A stretch of DNA of 64,000 nt from Pempheris klunzingeri (taxonomy: Eukaryota; Chordata; Actinopteri; Acropomatiformes; Pempheridae). Made by a program: the position numbers and the translations under genes. Under the pieces are notes generated by a model that worked only from the letters and a program-made list of their open reading frames with translations, had not been told where the DNA came from and did no database searches. The stretch spans positions 2,655,001-2,719,000 of the forward strand of contig NC_092020.1 of the NCBI RefSeq assembly GCF_042242105.1, given 5' to 3'. Of the stretch, positions 24,701 to 39,700 are shown piece by piece; positions within the stretch are counted from its first letter, which is position 1; the number at the start of each line of letters is the position of its first letter.

Positions 24701-27700
24701 CTAATCAAATACCTTCGTAAATTGTTATATAATAATTTAAGATTTTAAGTTAAGTTAGTCAAATATAACAGTGAGGAATTGCAAGCACACTATACTTTGT
24801 TTTAAAAGGTCACAAGACACAAAAAGGTTGGGAGCCACTGTAATGAAGGAATTATTGACAGTGTGAATAACAATTTAAGAGGGCAATCACGCAAACATTA
24901 TTTGGTACTGGTCTGTAAATGAAAAAAAAAGAAATATACTAACTTGTCGAGAGTTTCCATCTGCGGCGTTAAAAAAGAAAGAAAGAAAGAGGAAAACAGA
25001 AAATGAGAGAAAGAGGTCAGAACTCAGTTTTGAGTAGAACAAAAGGAAAACCAGAACACGGCACTACACGACACAGGTTTAACACAACAGAAAACCAAAA
25101 ATACAGCAGGTGCAGAAAACATGCAAGACGTGAAATGAGACATGCTGTTATTGTCAACAGGCTGTGTGAGAGAAAGAGAGCATTGTCTGTCTGTCAAATT
25201 GTCTATTGTGATCCTGACCCAAAATGACTCAGTAGATTTGGCACAAACCCTTCCCTCCACTCACGCTCCTCTCACCCATGTGCACGAATGTTTTCCAGAG
25301 TTATGTAAATGGCTGTACAAGACAGAAAAAAAAAAAAAAAAAAAAGCACCCTTTCTATGCCATCGCAGTTAATCTAATTCTTTCCGTGCTCTGATACCTT
25401 GTAAACAACGATAAATGCCACAGCAGTGTCGCATTATGAAGTCAGAGTAAGCTCTGTATACACAACATCACACAGAACCTGTTTCAGTACGACAGGCCGA
25501 GGCACATTAGACAAACCCTGTTTGCATCGAACTGTTTACTGTCTGGAGAAATCCAACAATGTCTTCATCAAAAGTGGACTGACAGTTCTAATTAGGCTCT
25601 ATTCTTCTCAAAGATGGCTGGAGGAATGTATTTCGACCATCTGCAGAGAAGCTTCACAACCATGTGAGCCCTCTCTAGAGAAAGCAAGTAAGGCTGCTTA
25701 AATAATCCAGCACCAGGGCAGTAAAAGCTGCGTCAGAAGGGAGCACAATTTATGAGTGGGGCTAAATACAGCAACAGACCGCATCTCACCAATGGCTGCA
25801 GTCAGACCACCACCATGACCCAAATTACAGGAGCCAGACTGGCCTATCCTTGACCATTTCATGTCATACAGCCACTTTCAGGACCATTTAAAATGTGTTT
25901 TGATCCATTCCTGGAAACCTTATAAAAATCTGAAAACTGAGCACTAAAATAAAAACCGGAGAACACTGACTTTTATTTCATGTAATTACAGCAGCATGAG
26001 GTTGGTCATGGGAGCAGCGTTTTTAATAAACTGAGATGATAGCGGAATTAAAACAAGCAGCTCTGAAACAGTTTACAACCAAAAGACCAGACACCAAATT
26101 GAGTGGCATTTTCAAGGAGAGACTGAGGATTCACTTTTCCGATGCAACAGATAAAATTTTTACTATGTATGAGAAAGGCTCCATCTTAGAGCTGGAAAGA
26201 CATCATTTTAACTTTTGGCCATTCAAATTTATTGCATTCATAAATTTAATTCCAACCATCCTTTCAAAAAAAAAAAAAAAAAAAGCAAAAAGATGCACCA
26301 TGATGAAGACTTTCCATCATTACTGCACCGCCCTATAATTTCTGCAGTGCCGTAAACGTTGAGAGGAAGCTGTTTGAAAATAAAATTACAAAATAGATGG
26401 AAGTTTCTGGTGACATCACCACAAAAGTAAGTCAGTTTTAGGCAAAGAAAATTGGAAGGTATGAACTTGACTAAAGAAATGATCTTTTACAAATAGAAAC
26501 CAAAGTGACAAGGCCAGTTCCATGTCAAAACAACACAGCTTCTAAAAAAGATGAGAGACACTCTGCTCTAAAGCTTCACGAAATTCTAAGTTCCATAGTA
26601 TTTTCAAGGACTTCAAAATCCATCCTCCCATTTATTTCAATCATAACTGTAGGCAGAGGTATTTTCACATCTGTTTCGGTCTCTAAAATCAGTTCTAAAA
26701 AGTTCTACATCTCTTAAAGCTTGCATGTTATATTTTGTCTGTTTACCAAACTTAGAAGTCTTACTTTTTAGTATTTGTCTATCACACACACACACACACA
26801 CACACACAGAGCGAGGATTATAGGGGTAAAAATCTGCATTTACAAAAAAAATCAAAACTTGTACGCGATAGAATGCCATAGAAACTATGAAACTGTTTTT
26901 ACAGGCCCATTAAAGAGCGACTGATTATTGACACATCATTCACTAATCTCCGTGTAATATTTTTTGTCATCTCCCAAACTCCACTACAGAGGTTTTCCAG
27001 CTGGAGGAAGCAAACATGAATTGTGTTTGTCTGTTAAATATTCCCTGCTATGCTAACAAAGTGTTTGCTTTCATCTGGACGATGCAGGCGAACAAGATCA
27101 TTTGGGTCTGTTTTGACAAAAGGCTGACAACACCCTCCTCCTTTTTCTCCAAGTTATTATTCTATCGCCAGAGACCATCATGACCCAATATATGACGACA
27201 GCCTATTACTGCTGATGTGTTTGTAATACCATAAATTCATACAAAGGTTATCACATGCCTCCCATTTATTTGTTAAATTACGGACAGATCGTGGAGTAAT
27301 AAAGTTGATCTCAGCAGTGAGTCGGCATACACTGTCTGTTCTCTTTTCTGAAAAGCTCCTCGGCTTCAGTATTTTGCCAAAATAACGTCACAGGTTTTAA
27401 CATAATGCAGTTCTGAAATCCAGAAGGAGTTATTTTCCCTTCAGTGTAAAACCAGAGTAATGAGTCGTCAAAATAACCATTAAAACCACATTAGTCAGAT
27501 TGTGGTTCCAAAGGTAATAGTGATCACTTATCCACCTACCCATTCTGTGGCTGCTGCATGCTGGCACTGCCCTGTGAGCGTGGAGTGTTAAGTTTAGGCG
27601 AGTAGGCCACAGATCTAATAGCAGGTCCTGAGTTGGCACTATCACCACCTGCTGCAAATGGCCTCGCCATCTTGTTAATTGTCGTGCTGGGGGCAAAGGA

Positions 27701-30700
27701 GTACTTTGGCTGAACAGAGGCCGGAGCAAGCGACTCCTATGAGGGTGTGGGAGAGGGAGACAATGCAGCACAGTGCACAACATGCAGTTAGACATTTCTG
27801 ACACACTGTAAAAGTTCCCTCTGCTGTTGCACAATCCCAGGCTTTACGTTAAGAAAGCTTTCAGTGCCGCCCAATACTTTCTCATAGAAAATGATAACTC
27901 TAGGCTGCAGGAGCAGCTCTGTCAAAGCCTGCAGGCTTTTCTCTGCACACGGAAGAAGTGCTTAAGAAGTGTGAACACAGCCATTTTATTTGTGTTGGCA
28001 GTCTGCCACGGACTGGCCAAAGTAATCTGCTACTGCTGGTAAAATGAAAATGCTCTAAGTGAGAAATTGTCATATCCAAGTGACATGTCTCACTAATGAG
28101 ATTTCTCACTGAGCATTATGCATGGACTGCAAAAGAATACCTACTAAAACGGAACATTGACTTTGTGAAAGTATTATGTTCCTGCTGCTTTACTAAAAAC
28201 AGCATGCGGCACAAAGCAGTTCACGACACCATTGTACTATACAAACTGTAATCAGTTGGGCAAGTGGCTCTCAAGGGGTTTGACAGTGAAACTAAACGTA
28301 TCGGTGTTACTCTAGAAACAGGGATTGTGCAAGGCATCACAAAACGTACCACAGGAAATTCCAAAAGCAATATTCACAGCACTCCATCCAGCAAACAACT
28401 CATTTAGTGACTCACTGATGCTTTGCTAATGCACAGTACATGGGCTCGGTGAGAGCTTGACAGGTGACTCAGGTGAGTCACATGAATTTAAATACAAAGT
28501 GACATAACACAGTGTTGAGGCCAATTGTGAGAAATGATTAAAGGAAGTTTCAAATTCAATCAGTGTCAATGTAGTCTGGGGGCAGACCATGCCAAAGCCT
28601 CAAGCAAGTGTTTGTACAGAGGTGAGCTCAATGATTCAGACAAATACAGTCTTACCTTCTGGTCTCCACCTGCTTTGAAAGCTCTGTGAAAAGAAAAGAC
28701 AGGGAGAGATATTAGTACATACTGCCAAAGTATACCAACACATCGAAGTTACAATACTGAGCTCTGCCATTTCAAAATCAATAAAGTCTACGATGTTTCG
28801 GTCAAAGGAAAAGTTGTATTTGAGACTATACTATCTTGAATCCCCTTCCAAAATAGGATCTTTTTTTTTTTTTTAAATCATGACAAAATGTGTAATAAGT
28901 AAGTCTGATTACACTGATAACCAGTCTTACTAGACTAATAGCTGGAATCACACATAACATTATAAGTGGTTTACAGAGTGGCCACATTTATATGTTACAG
29001 GAAAACTTTTTTTTAACGAGATGGGTCTCTCTACTTACATGCCAACTGCCTAAATGGAGCGTTGCAGGAACTTAGACTCTTACAAGGCTAACTACAAACA
29101 AGTCCAGTTCAACCCACTTATCAAATCCACTCAGACACCAGAATAAAAGAGTGTTCCCATCAAAATATCCATTACATTTATCCAGCGCATCATAAAACTG
29201 CACCATCCCACATGTAAAACTGTATCAAGAAATAGTCCTGCAAATTCTTCTGATGTATTCAGCACTTTTACAACAGACAGTTTGGTTATAGCCTTTTTCC
29301 TATCTAAACATATGGTTTAGATAATTGGGTCCACTTGGACTTTCTGCTCGCATAGCTTGTGTCTGTAATGCTCCATGGACTCCACTGTCAGGCTGTCTCA
29401 AGCATAGACCACTTATGGCCATATCTCAACTATTAAGCTAATCAGCAAAGATGGTAATGGCAATAAAAAATTATGGGAAAAACAACCAGGCTGTAAAAAC
29501 ATAAAAAAGCTTTTCTGTGGTGGCATTACAAAACACCAAAACCTCCCTTCTTCTCACATAGTTTTAGACGGTCGTCAGATTCGCCCACCCAGCTGAGAGT
29601 ACTGAAAGAGCTGCTGCGCTGTACACTTCTAAACTCCAGGATTCACATTACTGGGGTGCCTTTGCTGACTGGAGCAACATGCAGACGGTGGATTAAAATA
29701 TCTTTACACATTACACATGGGGGCGCTCAGCTTTACATTACTTGTGGCTCCTAAAATAGCTAAACGTAAACCACTGCCATCCTTTGACCAATGATTTCAT
29801 GCAACACAAAGCTACGGTAGAGTTAAGCAAGAAACAAACAGGCCTGTAGTCTCCCCATTGTCTCAGGCTACAAACACACATACAAAACAATGGACAGCAC
29901 TTTCTATGGCAATGAGAAAAGAATAACCTCTTATGTCGTTGCCTGAGAGGTGTAAAAGACAGGATGACAACAGGGCAGTAGAGATACACAGATGAGCAGG
30001 GGGAATGCTTGCTGACATGTCTGTGCATGTCACACTTGTGTGAAGACAGATCAATGTGATATCTATAGCAGCCTTGACCCACGATGAAACCTCTGCTCAG
30101 GGACATAAGAAATGCATGTATGTATGTGACACATGTAATGTACAGCATGTGTTCTGGCAAACTGGGCTTAAATCAACAAATGTGGAGATGATTAAGTCAC
30201 CGTTCCATGGAATAAATGAGTTTGCTTGGACCGGCTTTGACCTGTGCTGTAACTGAATATGCCCTCTCTGAGATCATTTCCTGCCTCATTTCATGGGTCA
30301 CTGATTTTAGCTGATGCATGCTTGGCTTTCAAGCTGATGTTAGATAAAGTCAGAAATTTCACCACATAGGAAAAAACAAAACAAAACAAAAAAAACTCCC
30401 ACGATACCGCAATCAACTTTGTACACATCACAGACACACTCCCAACACAACCCTCTAGGCGTATCTCGAACAACGAGAGCTGAAGTATGGTCCTGGTGTG
30501 TCTCTGTTAATGCAACGTGATCTCCTTTCTTTGAAGCAGAAAATCTATTGCCCATATTTGTTTGATTCCACTCCCCATAAAAAGGCTCTAGCTAAAGCCT
30601 AAACCCTACCACGACAAAGACAGGAGATGATTATTGGTGTTGAACAAAATGAGGCACTAAACCAAACAATAGACCATATCTCATCACTGTGCAGCTGTCC

Positions 30701-33700
30701 TCCTCTCTTGACATAAAAGAAACTGAATGGCAGCCAAGACACGAATAAATAAAACTGACAAGAGCTCTTCTCAGAGAAGTGTTTCAGGAAAACAATATTT
30801 GCTTGTCTTACAATATAATAACAACAGGAGAAGGAAAGATGAAGAGAGGAGACTGGGGATTCACAGGAAGGGAGTCATGGGTAAAAAAAAAGTGTAGAAG
30901 AATGTGAGATATTTACAATAGCTGGACTCCACAAGGAGATGAGGAATTGGGGAGGCAAACCACAGAATGAAGGAAAAATATGGCTGATGGTAAGCAAACA
31001 TGTTGTCTTATCGCAAGGCTATCAAAAGATTATGAGACAAAGGCAGGAGAAGAGAAATATTCTTTCATTAAATAGACTTGAGTTATGTTTTAAAATGCAC
31101 AGTAACTGTAGTGACACAACACACATCAACACCCTGAATTCATCTTCCTTTACAAGAGAACTCCTTATAATAAAAGATGAGGTAAACATAGGTTGGGCCT
31201 AAAGGGAATAACTACAGCAAATGTTCAGACTGAGGGTAAGACATCTGACTAAAAAGGCCCTTTTAGGCACCACTGCACTCTGAAAACCATTATTTCCAGT
31301 GGCTTTTGCCACAGCAGCATTTCGCTGCGTCGAGCAAAGTATACCCAAAGTTCAACCCAGGTGGCCAATAGAGACAAGCCAGTCAGCCAGGCACTGGGGG
31401 CAAAATGGAGAAAATGCTAATATTGTGGGTGTCTGAATTCCCTGGAAGGACCTCCTGGAAGATCTAGTCAGATGTAGTGGTGACAAAATGAGAAGACTGG
31501 TTCCTTTAAGTAATGTGGTTTTGGAAGTTAACCGGGCTTTTGGTTCACTGCACTCCGAGAGATTGTCTCATTTGGAAGTTAACCTGGCTTTTGTGCACCA
31601 CGCAGAGCCAGGATTTTGGATTTCCTTTGTCTGAAAGGGCTTTGCAGAGAACATGACGTCACTTTTCTTATCCCATCACCACAAAGGCCAAAAAGATTCT
31701 GTCTCTTTTCTAACTCTTCCTTTCTGTTCCTTCTCACTCTGAAACTGTCTCTCCCTCACACTCCTTTTAAAGTATTTAGTAGGTCAAAGTGTAGTGTGAC
31801 CCCTTTCTGCAGGAAAAAAAAAAAAATTATGCAACATCAGCAATTTGTTTTGTTGGCTGTATGGAAAACAGGAGCTGCAGCTCTCTGCTAACAGAGACCC
31901 TGATCTTTTGTAAGGCTTCAGCCAGATACAGTAACTCTTGTCATCTCTGGGCATAATAACTTGCTGCAATATTTAATAATATTAAACCGCATATAAACAT
32001 GGAAAACTGCAGTAGTAGTAACACTCTACAAAGCCTTGGCATCTTACTCCCCCACCTCTGCCTTTGATCTCCTCCAACTTTCAACCTTCCCTGTACTCTG
32101 CTCCATCTCCACCCACCTTTCTCTCTCCTCTTATTCATCCCCCATCTATCATTCTTTGGCTCTCTTCTTGTGTCTTTTAGTATTTCTCACCTTTCGCAAG
32201 TTATTCTTTTCAAACTAAATAAGTAAACTAGCTTAATCTTTCCATTATTTTGTTATTTAGTGGAAAGCTCACCGTTATCTGTTGTTTTCAACATTCATGT
32301 TGTATTGGGCTGCAACTAACTACCCAAGTTACAAACTATCGTCAGAAACCCAAAGATATTCAGCTTACTATCATGTGTGACAACAAAGCCATCAAATCCT
32401 CACATCTCGGAAGCCGGCACCAGCTAACGTTATTGAAAGAAAAGTAATGTAATGAAAAATGACTACAATGATTATTCAAAGTGAATGCCTATTCATTTTC
32501 TAAAACAAATACCTATGTCAACTTTCTGTCTCCCAGTTTCATCTCACAAAAGCTCCAATAAGCATATTCTAGAAAGGCGCATATGAACTGACTAGACGAT
32601 GTGCAGCAGATATCCCCCATGATCTCCAAATCTGAAGCTTTTTAGTTTATGTTCTGCCTGTTTTTTTTTCTGAAGTTATATAAATGACCTGCGGCTGTTC
32701 TGACTCTCAACAAACTAAGTGTACAAAGAATGATTGCCAGCACTTAGCATCTGAGCCTGTTGGCGGGCAACAATAGAATGATCTAGATGTGAAAATAGCT
32801 GTGTTAAAGCTGTTGATCAGAACCTCTTCACCTATAAGTATCACAGAATCAACAAGAGTCCCATGACAGTGGCAAGGCTCATTTTTATTAATTACTGAGT
32901 TGGCAATTTTCTGCTTTAAGCTATTAAATGGTTACATTTGGTCTTTTTTTAGGAATGAAATCTTTTTTTATGCACCTGATGAAACATCCTGGCTTGTATT
33001 CCACAGAGATACTTTATCACTAAGGAATTTCTGGCAGGAGTTATGTGAGCAGGTATGTGTGCTGACTGTATGAAGGTTATCCAGTGCTAATTAAAATAAG
33101 TCAAGCAAAAGTAAAAGAAAACACATTGTCCTGGATCACACTTGACAACAAAGTGTTTTAATCTAAGAGCTTCTTTAATTTAATTACAAAGTACTGTAAG
33201 GTACCCGTGGCTCCTCTGAAAATGGTTCATTTCAACAGAACAAAGGCCAGTGTATCTGTCTGACAGCATCTGGCATGCATTTCTGCTGCTAAGTGCAGCC
33301 TGCTCACCCTTCTTCTTGCTTCTTTAGGATTATGATGGCAGAATATTATGGTAATAATAAGCTAGAAAGAATTCAGAGCATAGCAGACAATCCTCTTGTT
33401 ACTAAATGATAATGTTGAGAGTTTTTTAACATGCATTTAGATGGGAATCAACATCAATACATACAATATGTACAAATGTTGATTGATGACAACTTTGGGG
33501 AATATTTTCTTTATGGAAGGTTTAATTGAGCATATTTTCAAGTGTGTGTGCACCTGTATTCTGAATGCCGTTGTAATTGCACAATGCATTCATTTAGTTT
33601 GCCAATTTCTTTTAACTGCAACATGCCAGCAGACTTTGGCATACATTTGTTGAAAAAAAAAAAACAAAAAAAAACACAGCATGGGATAAATAGAAAAACG

Positions 33701-36700
33701 TAAAAAAAAAAAAAAAAAATGTGTTATGCACAGTACTAATTATGTTAAGAAATATGTAGAAGGAGTATTAAATCTGCAGTTTGCAATTAGTTCTTCATCA
33801 AAATCCACTGAAATCTGTTCAGTAGTTTTTGTAATATCCTGCTAATTACTGTAACAGACAAAGAGAGGAACAGGACTGAAAACACAACCTCCCTGGCGGA
33901 AAATGAAATACCACGTGTGAGATGATCACTTTAATGTGTTTCGCAACTATCCGTCATATGGAGGCAAATTTCAAGGACATTAAGGTATTTTATCTCTCCA
34001 GAGAATAGAGGAGGATGTGTGTTTTGTTGTGATTTATGCTGCTGTGTTTGACCGAGATAAAATGGAGGGTGAGCGATCATGTAGTGTTTTGTTGCATCAT
34101 GCATTGCCAGATGACTTACTTGCTGAGGGCGAGGGTGAGGGAGTCTGATGCTGCTCTGATCTTGTTTTGTGCCTCCACATGGGTCATGTCCTCTGCATTA
34201 CAGTTGTCGATGGACACCACCCAGTCTCCCACCCCGACACCAGCCTGAGCTGCCTTCCCGCCCGGGGTCAGCTGAAAAAAAGAAAACACAGGGGCAGCAG
34301 ACAGATGTTAGAAGTACACGAGGACAAGGTTTTCACAGGAGATGGCAAGTTTTATTGCATTTTCTAAAAGAGGCAGACGCACAACAATAGCAACTATGAA
34401 GTCACACAGCTAATGATCCTTTAATGTGCCTAATAAACAAATATTGTGAACTCAGCAACTTCATGAACTTAACAGTTCTGCAATACCGCATTTGTATTGA
34501 TCTTGTTCTTTCAAGGGTGAAATTATTAAAACCAGAGTGAAAAAGTACTAAATTGTGTGACAATTACCTGCTATTATCTCATACATATCAGCAGTTCAAA
34601 GCAAAAAACAGCATATCTAAAACACACAGAAAGTCATGTTCAGTTGACTTTGCTGAAATTTCTCTTAACAACTCAGAGAGTCTGTGTGTCTGGGTCTGAC
34701 AAGCCAGCCGGGATAATTCACTCAGCGCTATCGGGAACAGGCATTACAGGTCATCATGATGTCATCAGTCATCAACATATGATTTACAGCAGATGTGACT
34801 TCAGACTATGAGAGGAACTCTTCAGAGCTGCAGACAGGGACCATATGTTACAAATAGTTGCATCATTTACTGGAACAGCCCGTCTACTTTTTCCATCAAC
34901 ACAGGTAAGTCATTGACCGATTTCACAGACAAAAGAATGACATCACCCTCTAGGGCTGTCACGCAGACGTATTGAGTCAGAGCAAAGGGCTGGAGTCTTG
35001 TTGCAAACAGGAAGAACTTGACATAGTCTATATAGGTAGTAATGGATTTCTACATGTACAGACTACACTGTCTGCTGTGTATATTACTGGTTCTAGAGGA
35101 CATGGCAGAGATGCCAAATCGTGTTTAGTAAGGGCTTAGTCAGCTTGCCCATGCGGCTTAATGAAACTCGAGACTTGTGTCAAATTCTCAGATAACTGGA
35201 GTACAAAGTGTTCAGCATCAGATAAGTGAGCGAGTGCCAGGATTTCTGGCAAAAAAACCTATTAGGATTACTCTCTGATGTCATGGATCCCTGCAAATGT
35301 TAGCTCATCAAAAGCTCAGAGGACTCAGCGGTTCAATCAATAGTTTTCTGCCATGTTCAGCTAAGCTATCACACTTGCCGCTTTGATTCTGCACATTAAA
35401 CATAAACACTTGTGTGAGCAGGGAGGTAATATCCTCTGTAAACTGATGACAACTCAGGCTGAAAAAGTACTCCGCACCCCTCAAAGACAACAAAGTTAAA
35501 CCCTGCCTTGAATCAAAACATGGCAAAGCTAAAAATAGGTAGAAATGCATTCCCCAGAGGCAACCCAAGCTACACTTATTCTACAGCCAAGTTCAAACAT
35601 CACTTTAATTGCCTTTGATTTGCACTCACTGGAAGCAATTAGAGGGGTGAAGAAAGAAATAATTTCTCCAGTTTAGAAAGAACTTAGGAGTTTTAACATG
35701 TTACACAGGGGAAAAAACAACTATGACATGGGCGCAAGTGACATATTCTGAAAACGGGCACAGCCTGGCATAACGCCAATGAGGTCACCAGAGAGAGCTG
35801 CAGTCCCCTTTCTACTACTTTACTCGATAGTCAAACTTGAACACCACGTCTTTTTACCCAAATAAACCAATTGATTTTGTTTAGCGTTCAACAACATATC
35901 CCCTGAGTCTTATAGCAAAACACATGGGGGCATGGACACGACACATTACGCAGGTGGTGCAGAGACGGGGTTTTTTTTCTTTTTTTTTACCCACTACACA
36001 GACTGTGTAGCATGTGGTTGCATGCCAGCCATGTTTTCAGAGAGGGAGAGTTTTTCCCCAAGTGATTAATGCATATCGTTATGAATGATTTGGAGGTATA
36101 AGCTATATTAACTAGACAGTTTTTAGAATCATGGACACATATAAATTTGATTAATTTATTTTAATGTGCAATGTAAAAACATCCTTGTGGATGTTGGTCT
36201 GCTCCGCCACATTGCCTCCAGTACAATGAGGTATTTATTTCAATATTTTTTATTAAACAGACTGTAACACAGGTCTATGTGGTTTTTCCCTGTGGGTGGG
36301 ACACATGTTTAAAAAAAGACCAGCCGTGTAAAAATACAGTGGACCAGGGCGATGCTTCAGGTGATTATAATGGTTGCACTCTGCTGCCAGCATGCAGCGG
36401 CAGATGTGTCGTGCCACGCAGAGCATGTCTTACTCAGATATTTTACGTTGGTTTTGCCTCATCTTTGTCACCCATCTATGTAAGCACTAAAAAAAAAAAA
36501 TTACAAACCACCATCAAAGATTTGACCTATATTGCTGGCCTCTAAATGCAAGTCGAGATAAAGAGAAAAAAAGGGGGAGAATATATGAAGCCGTAAAGAT
36601 TGTAGATTGCATGTACGTGCATTGGCGTCAGTGTGAGTTGAGTTACTGATGGACACAGACACCTGTGCTCCTGGCTCAGGTTCAGAGTGCAGCTGCTCCC

Positions 36701-39700
36701 TCACTTGAGAAGGCAGCAGTTAAAGTTGCTGCGCTCAGACCTTTGGTTAGTAGGGGGCGGACGGAAACTCTACACCCCCCGAGCCGTTTGTCAATACAGC
36801 AAAGGACAGAAAACATGTTCCTGAATGCAACACACTGCACACTACCTCACAACAACCAGGTGTCTAAAATGATGGTGCCGTCCTGACGTACGATAACATC
36901 ATGTGTTTTTGACAGGGCCAATTCCTCTGGCAAAGGTAACAAATGAGAGGCAGGCTCATCCTGTCAAACGTGATTTTGTGCACGTATCATTGTAACTCAC
37001 TTCACATTAATTGTGACATTTGTGCAACTGAGGGTAGTCACAACTTCAGGGTTAGCTAGTCAGTCGCCTGTTTCAAAGCTTTTTGGCAGCGCACAGCAGC
37101 CGATCTGTTTCGGTATGCTATCGAATTTCAAAGCATTAGCCAACCTTTCAGAATGCAACGTCTTGAATTCACCTTTGAAGTCTTTCCCTTGACTGACCCT
37201 ACAGGTGATCCAGGGATTCGTACTCACTCCAGGCTGACTACTCTTGTTTTTGGATAAACTAATAATGCACCAAAGTTTATCTACAGCTGTGGATATACTG
37301 GCCATGTAACTCTGCACCAGCTCACTTTTATTCTTTCCACGGCTATTTGGGGGCCGAGAGACAGTCTGTCCTTACATCACTCACACAGCACAGCTGATGC
37401 AAAGCCATAAATATCCCTCTGAGAAATGGAAAACCAAACCTGCAAGTATGCGGTCTCCGAGTAATGATTGCAGAGGAACACCTAGCACTAACTCACCTTA
37501 AAACACTGCTGCACTGATCACAACACAAGACATTCACAGCCAACTAGCCACCAAAGAAATGCCCCCTGCGGGCAATCTATCGGTGAGTACTGAATTATTA
37601 ATTAACCCCTCTAACAAGGCCTCTTTTCCCTGAGTTTGTGAGCGAGAGAGAGAGAGAGAGAACAAGAAAGAGACAGAGAGAGAGACAGTGATAAAGCAAC
37701 AGATGGTCTACAAGTCAGACAGACAGTCAGACACACACATCCACACAGACAGGAATATAAGACTCGCTGACACATCCAGCTGTGGTGGAGGAGATACATT
37801 CGCAAATCTCTCTGCTCGCTTATTGACTTGACAGCATGTGTAATTTCCTCCAAACATTTGATTTCAGCAGTGTGGCATGTGTTTGTCGATGGAAACCAGA
37901 TGGTGTTCAGGAGGCTCGGTTATAGTATCATAATGTTTATGGAATCGTGATGGCACGAGATCTGGGGCAGATATATGGAGAAACTCCTCAGAGGAGCTGT
38001 AGGGCTGCCCCTTACTGGGGAAGACTCCAATGGAGCAACAATGCAACCGTGTTACGACGACATCTTGCTTCCTACATTTTATGCCTTTCCTGTTGAAACA
38101 GGATGTTCAGGCAGACATGTGGAGAGAGATAAAATTTTACTCAAGCAGACTTCAGTCTCCACAAGGTCACAGAGGTCTTAGAGAACTCCAAGAAAAGAAA
38201 TGTTGGCAGAAAGGCTGGTTAGAAAAGAGTGAAGACACAGAGGGATGTTTCTGGGGGCAGGATCAAACTCACAACAACTTAACTGGCTGTCTCAAGAGTT
38301 TCAGAGGTCAGCTTTCATAGGAGGAGATGCTGGAGTGAGGAGGGCCTAATGGATGCTTAACCTTAGTTTGACCCATTCATAGGAGACGGCTGTCAGGTGA
38401 CAATCCTTAAACTTCCACAGAGACCCGTGTCAACAACTGTTCTAGTTGTAGAAGTTCTAAAAACTCTCCTGGCAAGACCATAAAGTTAAATTGCATGTTC
38501 AGTTTTCCTGGTATAGTCAAGTCGTTGGATCAAAAAGGAGCCTCCGCTTATTTCACAAGTTCAGTCTGCTAGTCATGGTTAGTTAGTCTTACTCATTCTG
38601 TGAAAGCATTTATGCTATGTCTCCTGTGGCTTTGGAGGAGCTTTGAGAAGTCTACCAGAGGATATCGTCAAGATATCTCTGCCTTTGCTGCTTCAGTTTT
38701 GACCATTCTGTTAAAAGTGTCTCTCACAAGTCTCCAAAACGTATAATACTAAATCACTTGCCATTTGCAGTATCCCTTTAAATACCATTTGAATGTCAAT
38801 AACATAACCTTTCCAACCGTAATAAAAATGTCACGTCACCGGTGCCAGGCAGCATCCAACCCATGTTCGTCCCAGGCTGGCCTTGAGAAGCCAGGTCTAA
38901 TGACACCTACAGCTGTGCTCAGTATCACTGCTGATTTGAAAGGTGTGCTGTATAATGACACTTCAGTTAAACAGAAAAGGCATTGCATTTTTTCTTTTTT
39001 GCTTGTTTTTCCTTAATGAGGTGGTGAAAGATTTCAATGGTTAGAAGTTTGTAAGCATCTACTGACAAGACTAAGAAACCTAAAAGAGGGGTAATGATGT
39101 TAAAGAGTCAAAGAAAAGTTATGTACATATTTTATTGCTGTTGATAAATGGGTGTATGCATGTTATGCTAAGGTCAAAAAGTGATTTTCCCTTTCAGAGT
39201 GATTTAACAGTTTGTCTTGGCGAGGGCTCCTTTCCTCTGTTCTCACTGTAAAAGTATTCCAGGGAGACTGGGGGGAGTCCATCATATGCACAGTTAAATT
39301 GAGTGTCGAAGCTGTCTGAGACACAGAAAGGAGACAAGAGGGTTGTCTGTTCGCAGCGACAGGGTGGATATGAGGAAAAATCCCAGGAATGCTGAGAAAA
39401 CATAGCTTTCCAGGCAGAGGCAGAGGAAGGAAGCAAACAAGAGCCTTCATAGAGCATGGAAACTCATATGCAAGCTCACACACAAGGCACACACCCATAA
39501 CTTTCCAAATCAATACAAAGATTATTTCAATCCCAATTTACAATACAGCAAATACACGATACATGGTCAAATATGGATGCATATTAACGATCTATCACAT
39601 TATGAAAAAACTCTGAATAAATCTGGTCTCAACGGCATTGTCATACAACTCTATACAAAAAAACACTTAAATGCACTGATCTCTAAAAAGGTGTCACCAC

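Larger units (their letters stand above)
23762..27539 (-). other. pdlim7 intron with hAT-like MITE
   Basis: Apart from the MITE at 24604-24840, a 29-bp-period tandem duplication (24332-24382), poly-A runs (25326-25345, 26267-26284) and a CA run (26783-26808), I see no gene. A 17-nt candidate micro-exon was examined and rejected on reading frame. Confidence 0.55.

Noticed and set aside
24944..24960. 17-nt micro-exon of pdlim7 (CGCCGCAG acceptor, AA|GTTAGT donor, encoding METLD).
   Set aside because: The flanking exons join in phase 2 without it (GG + G = Gly). Inserting 17 nt shifts the frame and destroys the conserved [19 protein letters not shown] segment.
26036..26338. 100-codon open frame with a plausible-looking protein sequence.
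   Set aside because: Runs through a poly-A tract as poly-Lys; no homology recognised; intronic.
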